The position numbers and the translations under genes are program-made. Shown in pieces: positions 8,705-18,300 of a stretch of 64,000 nucleotides of DNA. Below the pieces are notes generated by a model. The model was not told the origin of the DNA, did not search any database, and was given only the letters and a program-made list of their open reading frames with translations. Numbering within the stretch: position 1 is the first letter of the stretch; every line of letters starts with the position of its first letter. Origin of the DNA: G963675935 sp963719005 (GTDB lineage: Bacteria; Planctomycetota; Planctomycetia; Pirellulales; Thermoguttaceae); contig CAVRAR010000008.1 in the NCBI GenBank assembly GCA_963719005.1, positions 434,001-498,000 on the forward strand, written 5' to 3'.

Positions 8705-9151
8705 CTATTGTCCTGTTTGGCTTGCAGTTTCCGTTGCCGCCTTCCCCGTTTCGCTCTTTTCTGTGAGCCAGAGCACATCTTCCCGCAGTTCTTCCAGCGT
8801 CTCTCTCAGGCCGAGGAAGTTACGGCGGAAGCGGCGCCAGGCCACATAGTCGCCGATGCCTGACGCCAGGAATAGACAGGCGGCAAAGCCGAGCAGCCAG
8901 CCGCCGCGAGGAATGCGAGTCAGTTCGCTCAATACTTCCGCCAGCCAGACGGCCACCAGCGGCAGGGCCGTCAGAAACATGACCGCGACCACCACGCACG
9001 CAACCACCAGACGCTTGGCCGAAAGCAGATCAGCAGCGATTTCCAGACGAGCCAATTCCAAGCGAGCGGCGGCCATTTCGCGCAGCTCGGCCCCCAGCGA
9101 GCCAAGCTCCTCGCGAACGTCGGCCAACAGCGGCTTGTTGGAATCGTTCAT
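8705..9151 (-). CDS. Phage holin-superfamily-like membrane protein (PF07332 type)
   Basis: The 148-residue protein has an amphipathic N-terminal helix (ELGSLGAELREMAAARLELA) followed by two membrane segments (LVVACVVVAVMFLTALPLVA and WLLGFAACLFLASGIGDYV). The C-terminal charged helix includes RFRRNFLGLRETLEELREDV. This is the layout of the PF07332 holin-like proteins encoded with DUF883/YqjD proteins in many bacteria. It is the last of three same-strand genes spanning 8705-9895, an arrangement seen in YqjD-YqjE-YqjK type stress-membrane operons. The function is not established; association with the inner membrane under stress is inferred from the family. Confidence 0.75.
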   Translation of the reverse strand: MNDSNKPLLADVREELGSLGAELREMAAARLELARLEIAADLLSAKRLVVACVVVAVMFLTALPLVAVWLAEVLSELTRIPRGGWLLGFAACLFLASGIGDYVAWRRFRRNFLGLRETLEELREDVLWLTEKSETGKAATETASQTGQ

Positions 9152-9158
9152 CGCGGCA

Positions 9159-9494
9159 TTACGTCTCGTCCGGAGTTGATTTGGTCCAAAGGCGGCTCAA
9201 CTCATTCCAGAGTTGCTGTTGGAATCCGCCGAACGCCTGCCGCAGCAACGAGCGGCCGAGCCAGCGTGTGATTCGAGCCGGGCGGAACAAGCTCGATGCG
9301 GTCATGCCCGCGCCCAGCGCAGCCGCCATCGCCCACAGAGGATACCGCGCGACGTAGGTTCGCCAGGAGAGCAACTGCCGGGCCTCGTCCCGCGTGGCGC
9401 GGAGCCGTCCGTCGATGCGCCGCCGCGACCGCCCGATGCGCAGATGCAACTCTCGTTTGCGGCGGAGAATGTCGTCGTTGGCTTGCATGGACAT
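9159..9494 (-). CDS. Small YqjK-like membrane-associated protein
   Basis: From the ATG at 9494 this is a protein of about 111 residues beginning MSMQANDDILRRKRELHLRI. It has a highly basic N-terminal helix (GRSRRRIDGRLRATRDEARQ) and one short hydrophobic segment (YPLWAMAAALGAGMTASSLF). The position between a DUF883-like and a holin-like gene, with only 7 bases to the latter, matches the third member of yqjD/E/K-type clusters. Upstream codons (26 in frame) come from a CCGGGAGCTAACAGCTCC repeat, so the longer start is rejected. No catalytic motif is visible. Confidence 0.6.
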   Translation of the reverse strand: MSMQANDDILRRKRELHLRIGRSRRRIDGRLRATRDEARQLLSWRTYVARYPLWAMAAALGAGMTASSLFRPARITRWLGRSLLRQAFGGFQQQLWNELSRLWTKSTPDET

Positions 9495-9520
9495 GGATGA
9501 AAGTGGTTGCGGCAAACGGC

Positions 9521-9600
9521 AATAGCCGGGAGCTAACAGCTCCCGGAGCGACACCACGGACTTACGCACATTCCGGGAGCTGTTAGCTCCCGGCTATTGC
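9521..9600. repeat. Family D inverted repeat (CCGGGAGCTAACAGCTCCCGG), copy 1
   Basis: The arms are AATAGCCGGGAGCTAACAGC and GCTGTTAGCTCCCGGCTATT. Each arm contains its own palindrome GGGAGCTAACAGCTCCC. It lies between two genes of the membrane trio. Other copies are at 12571-12650, 27398-27426 (half) and 47124-47200. Confidence 0.9.
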
Positions 9601-9619
9601 TGATTTTTATGGAAGGTTT

Positions 9620-9895
9620 TTATCGTCGGAACAAACGCCCGAGCAGGAAGCCGAACAGGGCGGCCAGCGTCAGGCTTGTGCCGGGGTGGCGCTTCACGGC
9701 GTCGAGCGTGCCGTCGAGCACGTCGCCGATGCTCTTTTCGCGGACCTCTTTCAGATGCTCGGCCGCCTGCTCGCGAACGTGCTCGTAGAAGGCGTGTGCC
9801 TTTTCCATTTCGGCCTTGGCCCGTCGCACGGCCTCGGCGGGCGAGCACCCCTCATGCGGAGATTCGACGGCTGGATTCGTGTTTTCGTCGGTCAT
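9620..9895 (-). CDS. DUF883 / YqjD-ElaB-like membrane-anchored protein
   Basis: From ATG 9895 (MTDENTNPAVESPHEG) it encodes 91 residues. A long charged helix (AVRRAKAEMEKAHAFYEHV, HLKEVREKSIGDVL) is followed by a single C-terminal membrane anchor TSLTLAALFGFLLGRLFRR. The C-terminal GFLLGRLFRR matches the GxLLGxLL(R)R tail motif of the YqjD/ElaB/DUF883 family, which in E. coli tethers ribosomes to the membrane in stationary phase. It is the first gene of the trio 9895-8705. Five extra in-frame codons (MEESD) exist upstream; the shorter start begins more naturally. Confidence 0.75.
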   Translation of the reverse strand: MTDENTNPAVESPHEGCSPAEAVRRAKAEMEKAHAFYEHVREQAAEHLKEVREKSIGDVLDGTLDAVKRHPGTSLTLAALFGFLLGRLFRR

Positions 9896-10020
9896 GTCAG
9901 ATTCCTCCAACTAGACCGTACCTTACCGGCGGCTCGGCGGAGAATAGAAAGCTCGCTCGCAGCGGCGATGCGAGCGGCAGAATCGGCAAAAGCGGAACGA
10001 TCCTCACGAATCCCGGCAAA

Positions 10021-10065
10021 GGGGACAGTCCCATTTTCGCCGACACGAAAACTGGGACAGTCCCC
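10021..10065. repeat. Family A inverted repeat, copy 2 (intergenic)
   Basis: The sequence is GGGGACAGTCCCATTTTCGC ... CGAAAACTGGGACAGTCCCC. It is followed at once by the short palindrome GCGAAGCCGCAAGCGAC and by AATCAAC 7-mers (10089-10105), so three element types sit head to tail. Confidence 0.9.
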
Positions 10066-10103
10066 TGCTGCGAAGCCGCAAGCGACTTTCAATCAACAAT
10101 CAT

Positions 10104-12457
10104 CTACGGCTCGATCAAGTACGCCTGATTGTCGAGGGTCAGCAGCACGGGCTCGTCGAAGACCATGTACTGCGAAAGCCGCCGGCCTTGCGTCTGGGCG
10201 AGTTGGAAGTACTCGTCGCTGAACTGCTTGATTCGCCGGGCGTTCGCCTCCTGCGATTTTGTGACCTGCGAATCGACCCACTGGCCGTTGCGGCGGAAGA
10301 AGGTGCGGTTGCCGATGTTCCGCATGTTCTGTTCGGCGGACTTCGCCTCGCGGCCGGCGGCGCCGGCGAAGTCTACGGAGCCTTCGGCGGCGGGATCGAA
10401 GCTCCCCATTGGCGCCGAAGCCGACGCGGGGGCCTGGGGAGCGTTCTGGTACCCGCCCTTCATTGCCCGCTGGGCGACGCCACCCGCCCCGGACGATTGC
10501 CCCAGGGCGCTCAGCCGACCTCCCGCTCGCCCCATGTTAGCAGCGACATCGTGGAGATTGGTGTTCTCGTCGGCCATGAACGAGGTGTACGGCGTGAGGA
10601 TTCCATGCTGCGTGGCCAGATCGACCAATTCCTTCACCAATTCGTTGTTTTGGCCGTTCAGGTCCAACTGGTCGAGGATTTCGCCCACGCGGCGGACGGC
10701 CCAGAGCTTCTCGATGAAAGCGAAACCGTCGTCGTTGCTCTTGTCGACCAGCGTGGCGGGAAAATCAAACTTCTGCGATAGCTCGCCGATTGAGCCCTGC
10801 ACGATCACCTTCGCCGTGCCCGCCTTACGGTATCGCCCGACCACCACGAGTTGCTCGCCGGCGAACAGGTCGAACGAGTCTTTCGGATAGACGCGATTGA
10901 TCGGATCGCCTTCCGAGGTCTTGATCGCGTCGAAGACGAACTGGAGCCGCACGCCGGTCAGCACGGGCGACTCGATGCGATTGTAGAGTTTGCTGACGTA
11001 AGCCTCGATGTCCTCGTTGGGCCGAACGAATTCGCTTTGGCCGTAGTTTTCGCGCACGAGTTTGTCGAGGAGCCGGCTGTTCAGATCGTAGCCGACGCCG
11101 AACGCAAATATCCTCGCGTGATTCTTGTTGAGTTCCTTGGCGTTGGCCACGATTCTCATTTCGTTGGTTTCGCCGGCAGTCGGCAGGCCGTCGGTCAGGA
11201 AGATCACGTAGCTGGGCTGTTTGGGGTCGCGGATTTGGGCCAACGCGACGCGCATGGCGGCGTCGATGTCGGTGCTGCCGCCGGCATAAAGCCCTTCGAC
11301 GAAGCCGAGCGCCGTTTCCCGCGTCTTCTCGTTGAACCGCTGCAACTCGGGCCGAAACGCCTCGACCTGATCGTCGTAGGCGACGATGTTGAACAGATCG
11401 CCCTGGTGCAGGTTGTTCAGCACGTACTTCAGCGCCGCCCGCACCTGCTCGATTTTCGTGCCGGCCATGCTGCCCGATCGATCGATCACGAACACCACCG
11501 TCTTCACCTGCGGTTTTGCCGCACGGGCCTTGTGCTCGGTCGATGAAGCCAACAGGGGCACGCTCCCCGACGCGGGCGGGACGCCCGCGCTCCCGTCGGC
11601 CTTGATCTCGGGACTTGCCAGCAGCAGGAAATAGCCGTCTTGGCCGCGGTCGGGCCGATAGCTCAACACTCGCGTGCTCAGCTTTCCCTTGCCCACGTCG
11701 TAAAGCAGGCGAAAATCGCCGGCGGGCACTTCATTTTTGGCCGTTAACGCGATGGTGGCGTGGTGCGCGTCGGGCCGCTTGACCTCGACGGCATGCGACG
11801 GACTGTAGACGTTCTTGATCTCCTCCTGGCTTTCAATCGTCGCGTGGATGCTCACTTTTTCGACCGCCTCGGAAGTGTATTTCGCGGTGCTCAACGGGAA
11901 GAGGAAGTCGGTGAGCCCTTGCTCTTTGCGGCAGAGTTGCGAATAGCGGAGCGAGACGGTGCGGCTCGCCCCGGCCGGCACCGGGAAAACGCTGGTGCGG
12001 AACAAGCCCGTCCCCAGCCATTCCAGCAGCGCCGGATCGCGGTTCTTTCGCACGATCTCCTCGTACATCCGCCGGGCTTCCTTGGCGTCGAGCAGCTTGG
12101 CGGGATACTCGCGGCCGTCGATCATCAGCGTCATCCGCTCGACGGCGCCGTCGTAAGGCAGCGGAAAGACAAACGACACTTCCATCGGCTGGCTGCCGGT
12201 GTTGACGAAGGTTTGCGACACTTGAACCTGCGCCACCTGATCGACCAATCGCGCCTGCACGTCGAGTTCCTTGATCTTATAGCTGATCGGCGGCGGCGTG
12301 GGGTGAGGAATCGGGTAGGGCCGCGGCCAGATGACGATCGGACGCGGCAGTCGGACCTGCTGGCTTGGATTGACGACTACCAACAGCCCTTGCGCCGCGC
12401 AGCGGCGGGCGCCAGGAACAACAAAATTGTGGCGATGGAGATCAATGGACGGCGCAT
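10104..12457 (-). CDS. VIT and von Willebrand factor A domain protein
   Basis: The likely start is ATG 12457, with a perfect AGGAGG 7 bases upstream and a signal peptide (MRRPLISIATILLFLAPAAA). A small indel near 12395-12400 shifts the frame just at the cleavage site, and the rest (LLVVVNPSQQVRLP onward) runs to 10104. The mature part has a VIT domain (residues about 40-170: VSFVFPLPYDGAVERMTLMI, LFRTSVFPVPAGASRTVSL) and a VWA domain with an intact metal site (VVFVIDRSGSMAG, then FLTDGLPTAGE). It is organised like inter-alpha-trypsin inhibitor heavy chains. The stretch GSAGVPPASGSVPLL (11556-11602) between VIT and VWA is an in-frame inverted-repeat element. The protein is probably exported and binds a divalent metal; its partner is unknown. 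Confidence 0.85.
11556..11602. repeat. Inverted repeat GCGGGCGGGACGCCCGC inside the VIT/VWA gene
   Basis: The core GCGGGCGGGACGCCCGCGCTCCC is flanked by ACGCTCCCCGAC. It encodes a Gly/Ala/Pro-rich peptide between two folded domains and keeps the frame open. Confidence 0.65.
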
Positions 12458-12570
12458 GGCTATTCCTCCTGACCAGGGGGGTAAGGGCGCGAGATGGTTA
12501 CACTCGACTAATTATGGGACGATTCGCCGCCGTGAGAAGTTCCCCCAAAGGGCGAAGAAAGGGAAAGATA

Positions 12571-12650
12571 CAATAACCGGGAGTCAACGACTCCCGGAGC
12601 GTGCGGGTCTGCCGCGGCCCTCCGGGAGCTATCGGCTCCCGGCTATCGGT
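12571..12650. repeat. Family D inverted repeat, copy 2
   Basis: The left arm is CAATAACCGGGAGTCAACGACTCCCGGAGC and the right arm is TCCGGGAGCTATCGGCTCCCGGCTAT. Each arm is itself a hairpin. Confidence 0.85.
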
Positions 12651-12789
12651 CATGTGCCACGTTGACAGCGGCCGGATTCACGCCCCTCGACCGTTGTTGC
12701 CATGCAGCCGTAGCGGTAGGGCGCGCGGATAAATCGGGCGAAATAGGCGAAGTGTCCACCCTATTCTCGTCGCAGCCGCGGCAATTGCT

Positions 12790-12817
12790 TTGACCATCTT
12801 CGCTAGACTGCTATGAT
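12790..12817 (+). promoter_or_regulatory. Sigma-70-like promoter upstream of the tandem-ACT gene
   Basis: TTGACC (12790-12795) and TATGAT (12812-12817) are separated by 16 bases and lie about 80 bases before ATG 12896. Each box matches consensus at five of six positions. Confidence 0.55.
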
Positions 12818-12895
12818 CTTAATGGGGCCCGATTCGCGATCGTGGGCTCCGGCGTCTTTTCCAGTTGGTCTGAACTCCACGAAAGGATCGTCGCA

Positions 12896-13348
12896 ATGCA
12901 AACGGCCAGGCAATTGTCGGTTTCGTTGGTCAACAAACCAGGGCGACTCGCTGACGTGCTGACGGCGTTGAACAAGGAGAAGGTCAATCTTAGGGCATTG
13001 GTGGTGGTGGATTCCGGCGAACGAGGGACCGTTCGTTTCGTGCCCGACGACGTCGCCGCCGCCGAGCAGGTTTTAGAGAAGCTAAGCATCCGCTATGACG
13101 CCGCCGACGTGTTGTTGGTCGATATGCCGAATCAGCCGGGCGGGTTCCGCAAGGTCTGCGAGCGGCTCGCCGCCGAACATCTGAACATCGACTATGCCTA
13201 TTGCGGATTCGACGGCGCCGGCAAGGTCAAAGGTGGAATGTTGGCCGTTATCCGGGTCAACGATCTGGCAAAGGCCCAGCGAGTGCTCAGCGAAAACGCC
13301 ACCATTCGGAAGAAGATGCCGTTCCGCCGGCCGGTTCTGACACGATAG
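12896..13348 (+). CDS. Tandem ACT-domain regulatory protein
   Basis: Starting at ATG 12896 (GAAAGGA upstream), the 150-residue protein consists of two ACT-like modules. The first is QLSVSLVNKPGRLADVLTAL with LRALVVVDSG. The second is VLLVDMPNQPGGFRKVCERL with LNIDYAYCGFDGAGKVKGG. Each carries the Gly-rich 'NKPGRLA / NQPGGF' loop where ACT domains bind small ligands, usually amino acids. There is no catalytic domain, so it is probably a stand-alone regulatory or sensor protein. It is the same type as short ACT proteins placed near amino-acid metabolism genes, but none is adjacent here. Confidence 0.8.
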   Translation: MQTARQLSVSLVNKPGRLADVLTALNKEKVNLRALVVVDSGERGTVRFVPDDVAAAEQVLEKLSIRYDAADVLLVDMPNQPGGFRKVCERLAAEHLNIDYAYCGFDGAGKVKGGMLAVIRVNDLAKAQRVLSENATIRKKMPFRRPVLTR

Positions 13349-13439
13349 CGCGTGTCTTCGCGATCTTCCCTTTCCCAAAGCGAGAGCGGACCGATTATGG
13401 CCTCTTGCAAAGGGAGAAGGGATCATCACGCGAGGCGGC

Positions 13440-14926
13440 TTAGAACCGCCGCTCCAAGCCCAGGTGCAGGCCCGCCGCCCAGAAGGCATCGGTCTTGCCG
13501 GGGAACTGCGGGAAGGGCAGGCCCTGGGCGGTGATGGGCGGGAAGTTCCGCGGATCGAGGTTCAAGTCGATCTGGTCGGCGGCCCGCGTCACGGCGCCCC
13601 AGTAGAGCAGATCGCAGCCGAGATACGCCCGCCAGTGGCAATTGAGCTGATAGCCGACTTCCAATCCCAACTGCGGGATGATCGTGAACTGGTCGCGTTG
13701 ATAGACGCCGCCGTTGGTGCCGCCGGCGAGAACGCCCGCATCGTAGGTCTGTGTGGTTCCGCCCAAGGGCGTAATCGTGGTTTGGCCGTCGATGGTGATC
13801 GTTTGATGGTTGTTGCCCATCGCGATCTTCGTCAGGACTTCAAACGACCATCGGCCGCGATAGATCTGCGTGCGCAAGCCGATCTCGCTTCCGTAGAAAT
13901 TATTACTGGCGCGGAAGTTGTCGCTGACTCCTATGGCAGTGCCCTGCGACGGGCCTGGTTGCGTAACGCCGAGATCCTCGGTAACGCCTACGAAGTCGGC
14001 GAGGTTGTAGTAGCGAAAGCCGATCAGGAGATCGGTTCGGCAGCAGTGGAGCAGCGGCGGGCAGCAGGCCGGGGCGCCGCCGCACGTCTCTTCACAGCAG
14101 TCGCACGATTCGCAGCACGAATCGCAGGAGCATAGATTGCGGCTGAACGTCATGCCTGCGGCTTGAAGGTACGTCCTGGCAACGGCCGCGACGGTTCCCT
14201 GAAGCACGCCGGGATAGGCGACCAATTCACTTGCCTGCGCATTGGTCTCAACATTGAAAAAGGGGCGGGCAAGAATGGGGAAGCCGGTGGAAAACATGCT
14301 GAACTCGTTCGACCGCTCGCCTAGCGAGAGATAGTCGAACTCGACGTCCCAACGATGGCAGGGGCCGAGCCACATTCCAAAGGTCGTGCGAAAACCCGAG
14401 CGCATGTCGTCGCCCATGGTGGCGTCGCCGAAGAGGACCGTCGTGCCCGGATGCCCAACACGCCCGCTTGGTCCGCCGGCGTTCCACTGGGGCTGGTGGT
14501 AACCAGGGGCGGCAGCTTCGTGCCGCTGGTCCACCACGCCAAGTAGTCGGCCCGCAGCCAGTACTTGCCCGGCGGACTGCAAACCGCCGCGCCGCAGAAG
14601 TCGGCGCACTCGCCCTCCTCGGCGCACTCCGAATTCGCCGGCGCAGCCCCCTCAGGGGCTGGGACGCTTTCCGGCGCCGGGTTTGTCGCCGGCGGTGCGA
14701 CGATCATTGGAGCAGCGGGCGCCGGGGTGACCGTCGGGGCCGCACCGGGAACCGGGGACGTGGCAACGGGAGTGGGACCAGACGCTGGTGCCATCCCGAG
14801 CACAGTCATGGGCTGTTTCACGGCCGGCAGTTGATCGGCTGCCCAAGACGGCTGCAGACCCATCCAGAATACTCCGCCGACAACAAGCGCGCCGGCACAC
14901 CACACCGAGATCAACTTCGCCGTCAT
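13440..14926 (-). CDS. BBP7-family outer-membrane beta-barrel protein, one frameshift
   Basis: The N-terminus starts at ATG 14926 with a signal peptide (ALVVGGVFWMGLQPSWAADQ), then a Pro/Ala-rich linker and Cys-rich motif (CAEEGECADFCGAAVC), then KYWLRADYLAWWTSGTKLPP. The frame changes near 14455 and continues TVLFGDATMGDDMRSGFR to RTTFGMWLGPCHRWDVEFDY, with amphipathic strands to the terminal aromatic LGLERRF. The WLRADYLAWW-GxxLPPLVTTSP pattern and the internal Cys cluster (CSCDSCCESCDCCEETCGG) are typical of the planctomycete BBP7 porin-like family (PF07585). It is presumed to sit in the outer membrane. Its single indel is flanked by conserved sequence. Confidence 0.8.
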
Positions 14927-15316
14927 GGCTCCCCCCCTAAAATTAACGTTTGACCTAAACGGTCAGCGTGAGTTTATGGAACAAAACGATTGTTCGTCTT
15001 TTAACGCATCGGCAAGATTTGCCGGTAGCATTAAGTTTAACGGGCCTGGATCTGTGAAAATAGGTAACATGGCGAGGAGCGGGACTGTAGAAGGCGACTC
15101 CTGTCGCCGAGCACCCAAAAAAAGGCGGCAAAATCGGCGACAGCAGCCGCCTCCTACAGCCCCGTTGTGAAGAACTGGTTGGCCCTCCCCGCCAGCTTCC
15201 GCGCCGTCGAACTTGGCGATGGTTCTGCTACAATGAAGGATTCGTCCCGACATAGGCCTACAGTTGCCCCTGTCCGCAAATGCAACGGGGGGGTTCCTGC
15301 GATCACGCAATCCTAC
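14927..15316. other. 390-base intergenic region between divergent genes
   Basis: It is AT-richer than its surroundings next to the porin start (14935-15070). It then holds an inverted-repeat element at 15081-15163 and about 150 bases of leader before the uvrA ATG. No other gene is seen; an in-frame extension of uvrA up to 15167 partly overlaps the repeat side and is rejected. Confidence 0.5.
15081..15163. repeat. Inverted repeat, CTGTAGAAGGCGACTCCTGTCGCC family
   Basis: The left arm GGGACTGTAGAAGGCGACTC and the right arm CCGCCTCCTACAGCCCC are paired, with an inner CGACTCCTGTCGCCGA / CGGCGACAG pairing. Only one copy is seen in this window. Confidence 0.7.
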
Positions 15317-18300
15317 ATGCCTGCTTCCGACATCCTCATTCGCGGCGCACGAGAGCATAACCTCCGTGACGTGAATCTATTGCTGCCCCGCAATCGGCTG
15401 ATCTGCTTCACCGGAGTGAGCGGATCGGGGAAAAGCTCGTTGGCCTTTGATACCCTGTATGCCGAGGGGCAGCGACGCTACGTGCAGAGTCTGTCGAGCT
15501 TCGCCCGGCAATTCCTCGGACAGATGCCCAAGCCCGACGTGGACCTTATCTCGGGCTTGAATCCGGCGATCTCGATTTCGCAGAAGAGCGGGGGGCAGAA
15601 TCCGCGCTCGACCGTCGGCACGATCACCGAAATCTACGATTATCTGCGGGTGCTCTTCGCCCGCGTCGGCCGGGGGCATTGCTGGCAGTGCGGCCGGCCG
15701 ATCACGGCGCAGACGCGCGAGCAGATTCTCGAACGGATTCTCGCCCTGCCCGTCGGCACGCGGTTTCTGGTGCTGGCCCCGTTGGTGCGCGGTCAGAAGG
15801 GGGAGCATCGTGACCTGTTCGCCGATCTACTGAAGCAGGGCTTTGCCCGGGCGCGGGTCGACGGCCGCGTGGTTCACCTCAGCGACGATCTGCGGCTCGA
15901 CCGGCAGATGCGGCACAACATCGAGGTTGTGGTCGATCGGCTGGTGGCCGGCCCCAAGGTGCGGCCGCGATTGGCCGAAGCGGTGGAACTGGCGCTGCGG
16001 CTGGGCAACGGGAATCTCGTGGTGGCGGGAGAGGATGAGGGGAGAGAGGAGAGGGGAGAGGGGAGAGGGGAAGACAAGGAGACGGGGAGACTGGGAGACA
16101 AGGAGACGGGGAGACGAGGAGAGGCTGTGTTTGCTGCCGGCTCCGAGTCTCCCCGTCTCCCCCTCTCCCCTCTCCTCTCTCCCCTGACCCTCTCCGCCCA
16201 CTACGCCTGCACGCACTGCGGGTTGAGCTTCGAGCCGCCGAGCCCGCAGTTGTTCAGTTTCAACAGTCCGCAGGGCATGTGCCCCGAGTGCGACGGCCTG
16301 GGGCAAATCTACACCTTCGATCCCCAACGGCTGATCTCCAACCCGAGCCGGTCGTTCCAGCAGGGGTGCATCGAACTTGTCGGCTCGTGGCGCGACATGG
16401 GCCGCTGGCGGCGGCACATCTATCGCGGCGTGGCCGAGACTTTGGAGCGAAAGAACCACCTGCCGCCCGGCGCGGTGCTCGAAACCGCGTGGGAAGAGCT
16501 CGATCCGACGTTGCAACACGCCCTGCTCTGGGGCACCGGCGACGAGCACGTCACCTTCACCTGGCGCAGCGGCACGGCCGGACACAAATGGGGCGGCCAA
16601 TACGAGGGCATCATCCCCAAGCTGCTCTCGCAGTATCGAACCACACACAGCCGATTGCAGCGACGCCAGTTGGAAAAGTGCATGTGCGTTCTCGACTGCC
16701 AGCAGTGCCACGGCGCGCGATTGAACCCGCAGGCGAGGGCCGTCACGCTGGCCAGCCGCGTGGCGGCGTTCGCCGATCGCCCCGAGCGCTCGCTGCCCGA
16801 CGTCTGTGCGATGGCCGTCTCGCAGGCCGAGGAGTTCTTCGGCGAACTGGACCTCGACGCGACGGGCCAGAAGATCGCCGCCGACGTGCTCAAGGAAATT
16901 CGCGGCCGGCTGCAATTCTTGAAGAACGTCGGGCTCGAATACCTCACGCTCGACCGCACCGCCCCCACGCTTTCCGGCGGCGAGATGCAGCGAATCCGGC
17001 TGGCCGGGCAGATCGGCTGCGGGCTGGTCGGCGTGTTGTACATCCTCGACGAGCCGTCGATCGGGCTGCATCCGCGCGACAACGGGCGGCTGTTGGAATC
17101 GCTCGCCCGGCTCCGCGATCAGGGCAACACGGTGATCGTCGTCGAACACGACGAGGATACGATGCGGGCGGCCGATCACATCGTCGATTTCGGCCCCGGG
17201 CCGGGCGTGCGCGGCGGACACGTCGTCGCCGCCGGACCGCTCGGCAAGGTCATGGCCGAAGCGAAGAGCGTCACGGGGCAGTATCTCTCGGGCAAGCGGC
17301 GGATCGAGATTCCCACCCGCCGCCGGCCGGTCGGCGACGCCAGGCTCGTGGTCCGCGGCGCCAAGCACAACAACCTCAAGGGCATCGACGTCGAAATTCC
17401 GCTGGGCGTGTTCGTGTGCGTCACCGGCGTCTCCGGCTCCGGCAAGAGCTCGTTGGTGAACGACATCCTGGTCGAGGCCCTGCGACGCGATCTCGACGGC
17501 GGGCTGGGCAATCCCGGCGCCCACGAGCGAATCGACGGGCTCGAGCATCTCGACAAGATGATCGCCATCGACCAGTCGCCGATCGGACGCACGCCGCGAT
17601 CGAATCCGGCCACCTACATCAAGGTGTTCGACGAGATTCGCAATCTCTACACGCAACTGCCCGAATCGAAGGCCCGCGGCTACAAGCCGGGGCGATTCAG
17701 CTTCAACGTGGCCGGCGGGCGCTGCGAGGCCTGCGAGGGGAACGGCTCGACGAAGCTCGAAATGGACTTCTTGGCCGACGTTTGGGTCACCTGCCCGGTG
17801 TGCGAGGGCCATCGCTTCAACCGCGAGACGCTTCAGGTGCGTTTCAAAGGGAAGTCGATCTCGCAGGTGCTCGAAATGGACATCCAAGAGGCCCTGCAAC
17901 ACTTCGAGAACATCCCCGGCATCCAACATAAGCTGCAAACGCTGCACGACGTCGGGCTCGATTACATGAAACTCGGCCAGCCGTCGCCCACGCTCTCCGG
18001 CGGCGAGGCCCAGCGGGTGAAGCTCGCCCGCGAACTGGTCAAGAAAAGCACCGGACGAACGCTCTACTTGCTCGACGAGCCGACGACCGGCCTGCACTTC
18101 GCCGACATCCAACTGCTGTTGAAGGTGCTGCACGATTTCGTCGATGCCGGCAATACGGTGCTGGTCGTCGAGCACAACACCGAGGTCATCAAGACGGCCG
18201 ACTGGATCATCGATCTGGGGCCGGAAGGTGGCGAGGCCGGCGGACACGTCGTCGCTGCGGGAACGCCGGAGGAGTTGGCAGCACAAGCATCGAACGTGTC

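Larger units (their letters stand above)
12458..12895. other. Intergenic region between divergent genes, with a family D repeat and a promoter
   Basis: It contains the ribosome site of the VWA gene (AGGAGG, minus strand, 12465-12470), a family D inverted repeat at 12571-12650 and a good sigma-70-like promoter at 12790-12817 for the ACT-domain gene. Nothing coding is seen. Confidence 0.6.
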
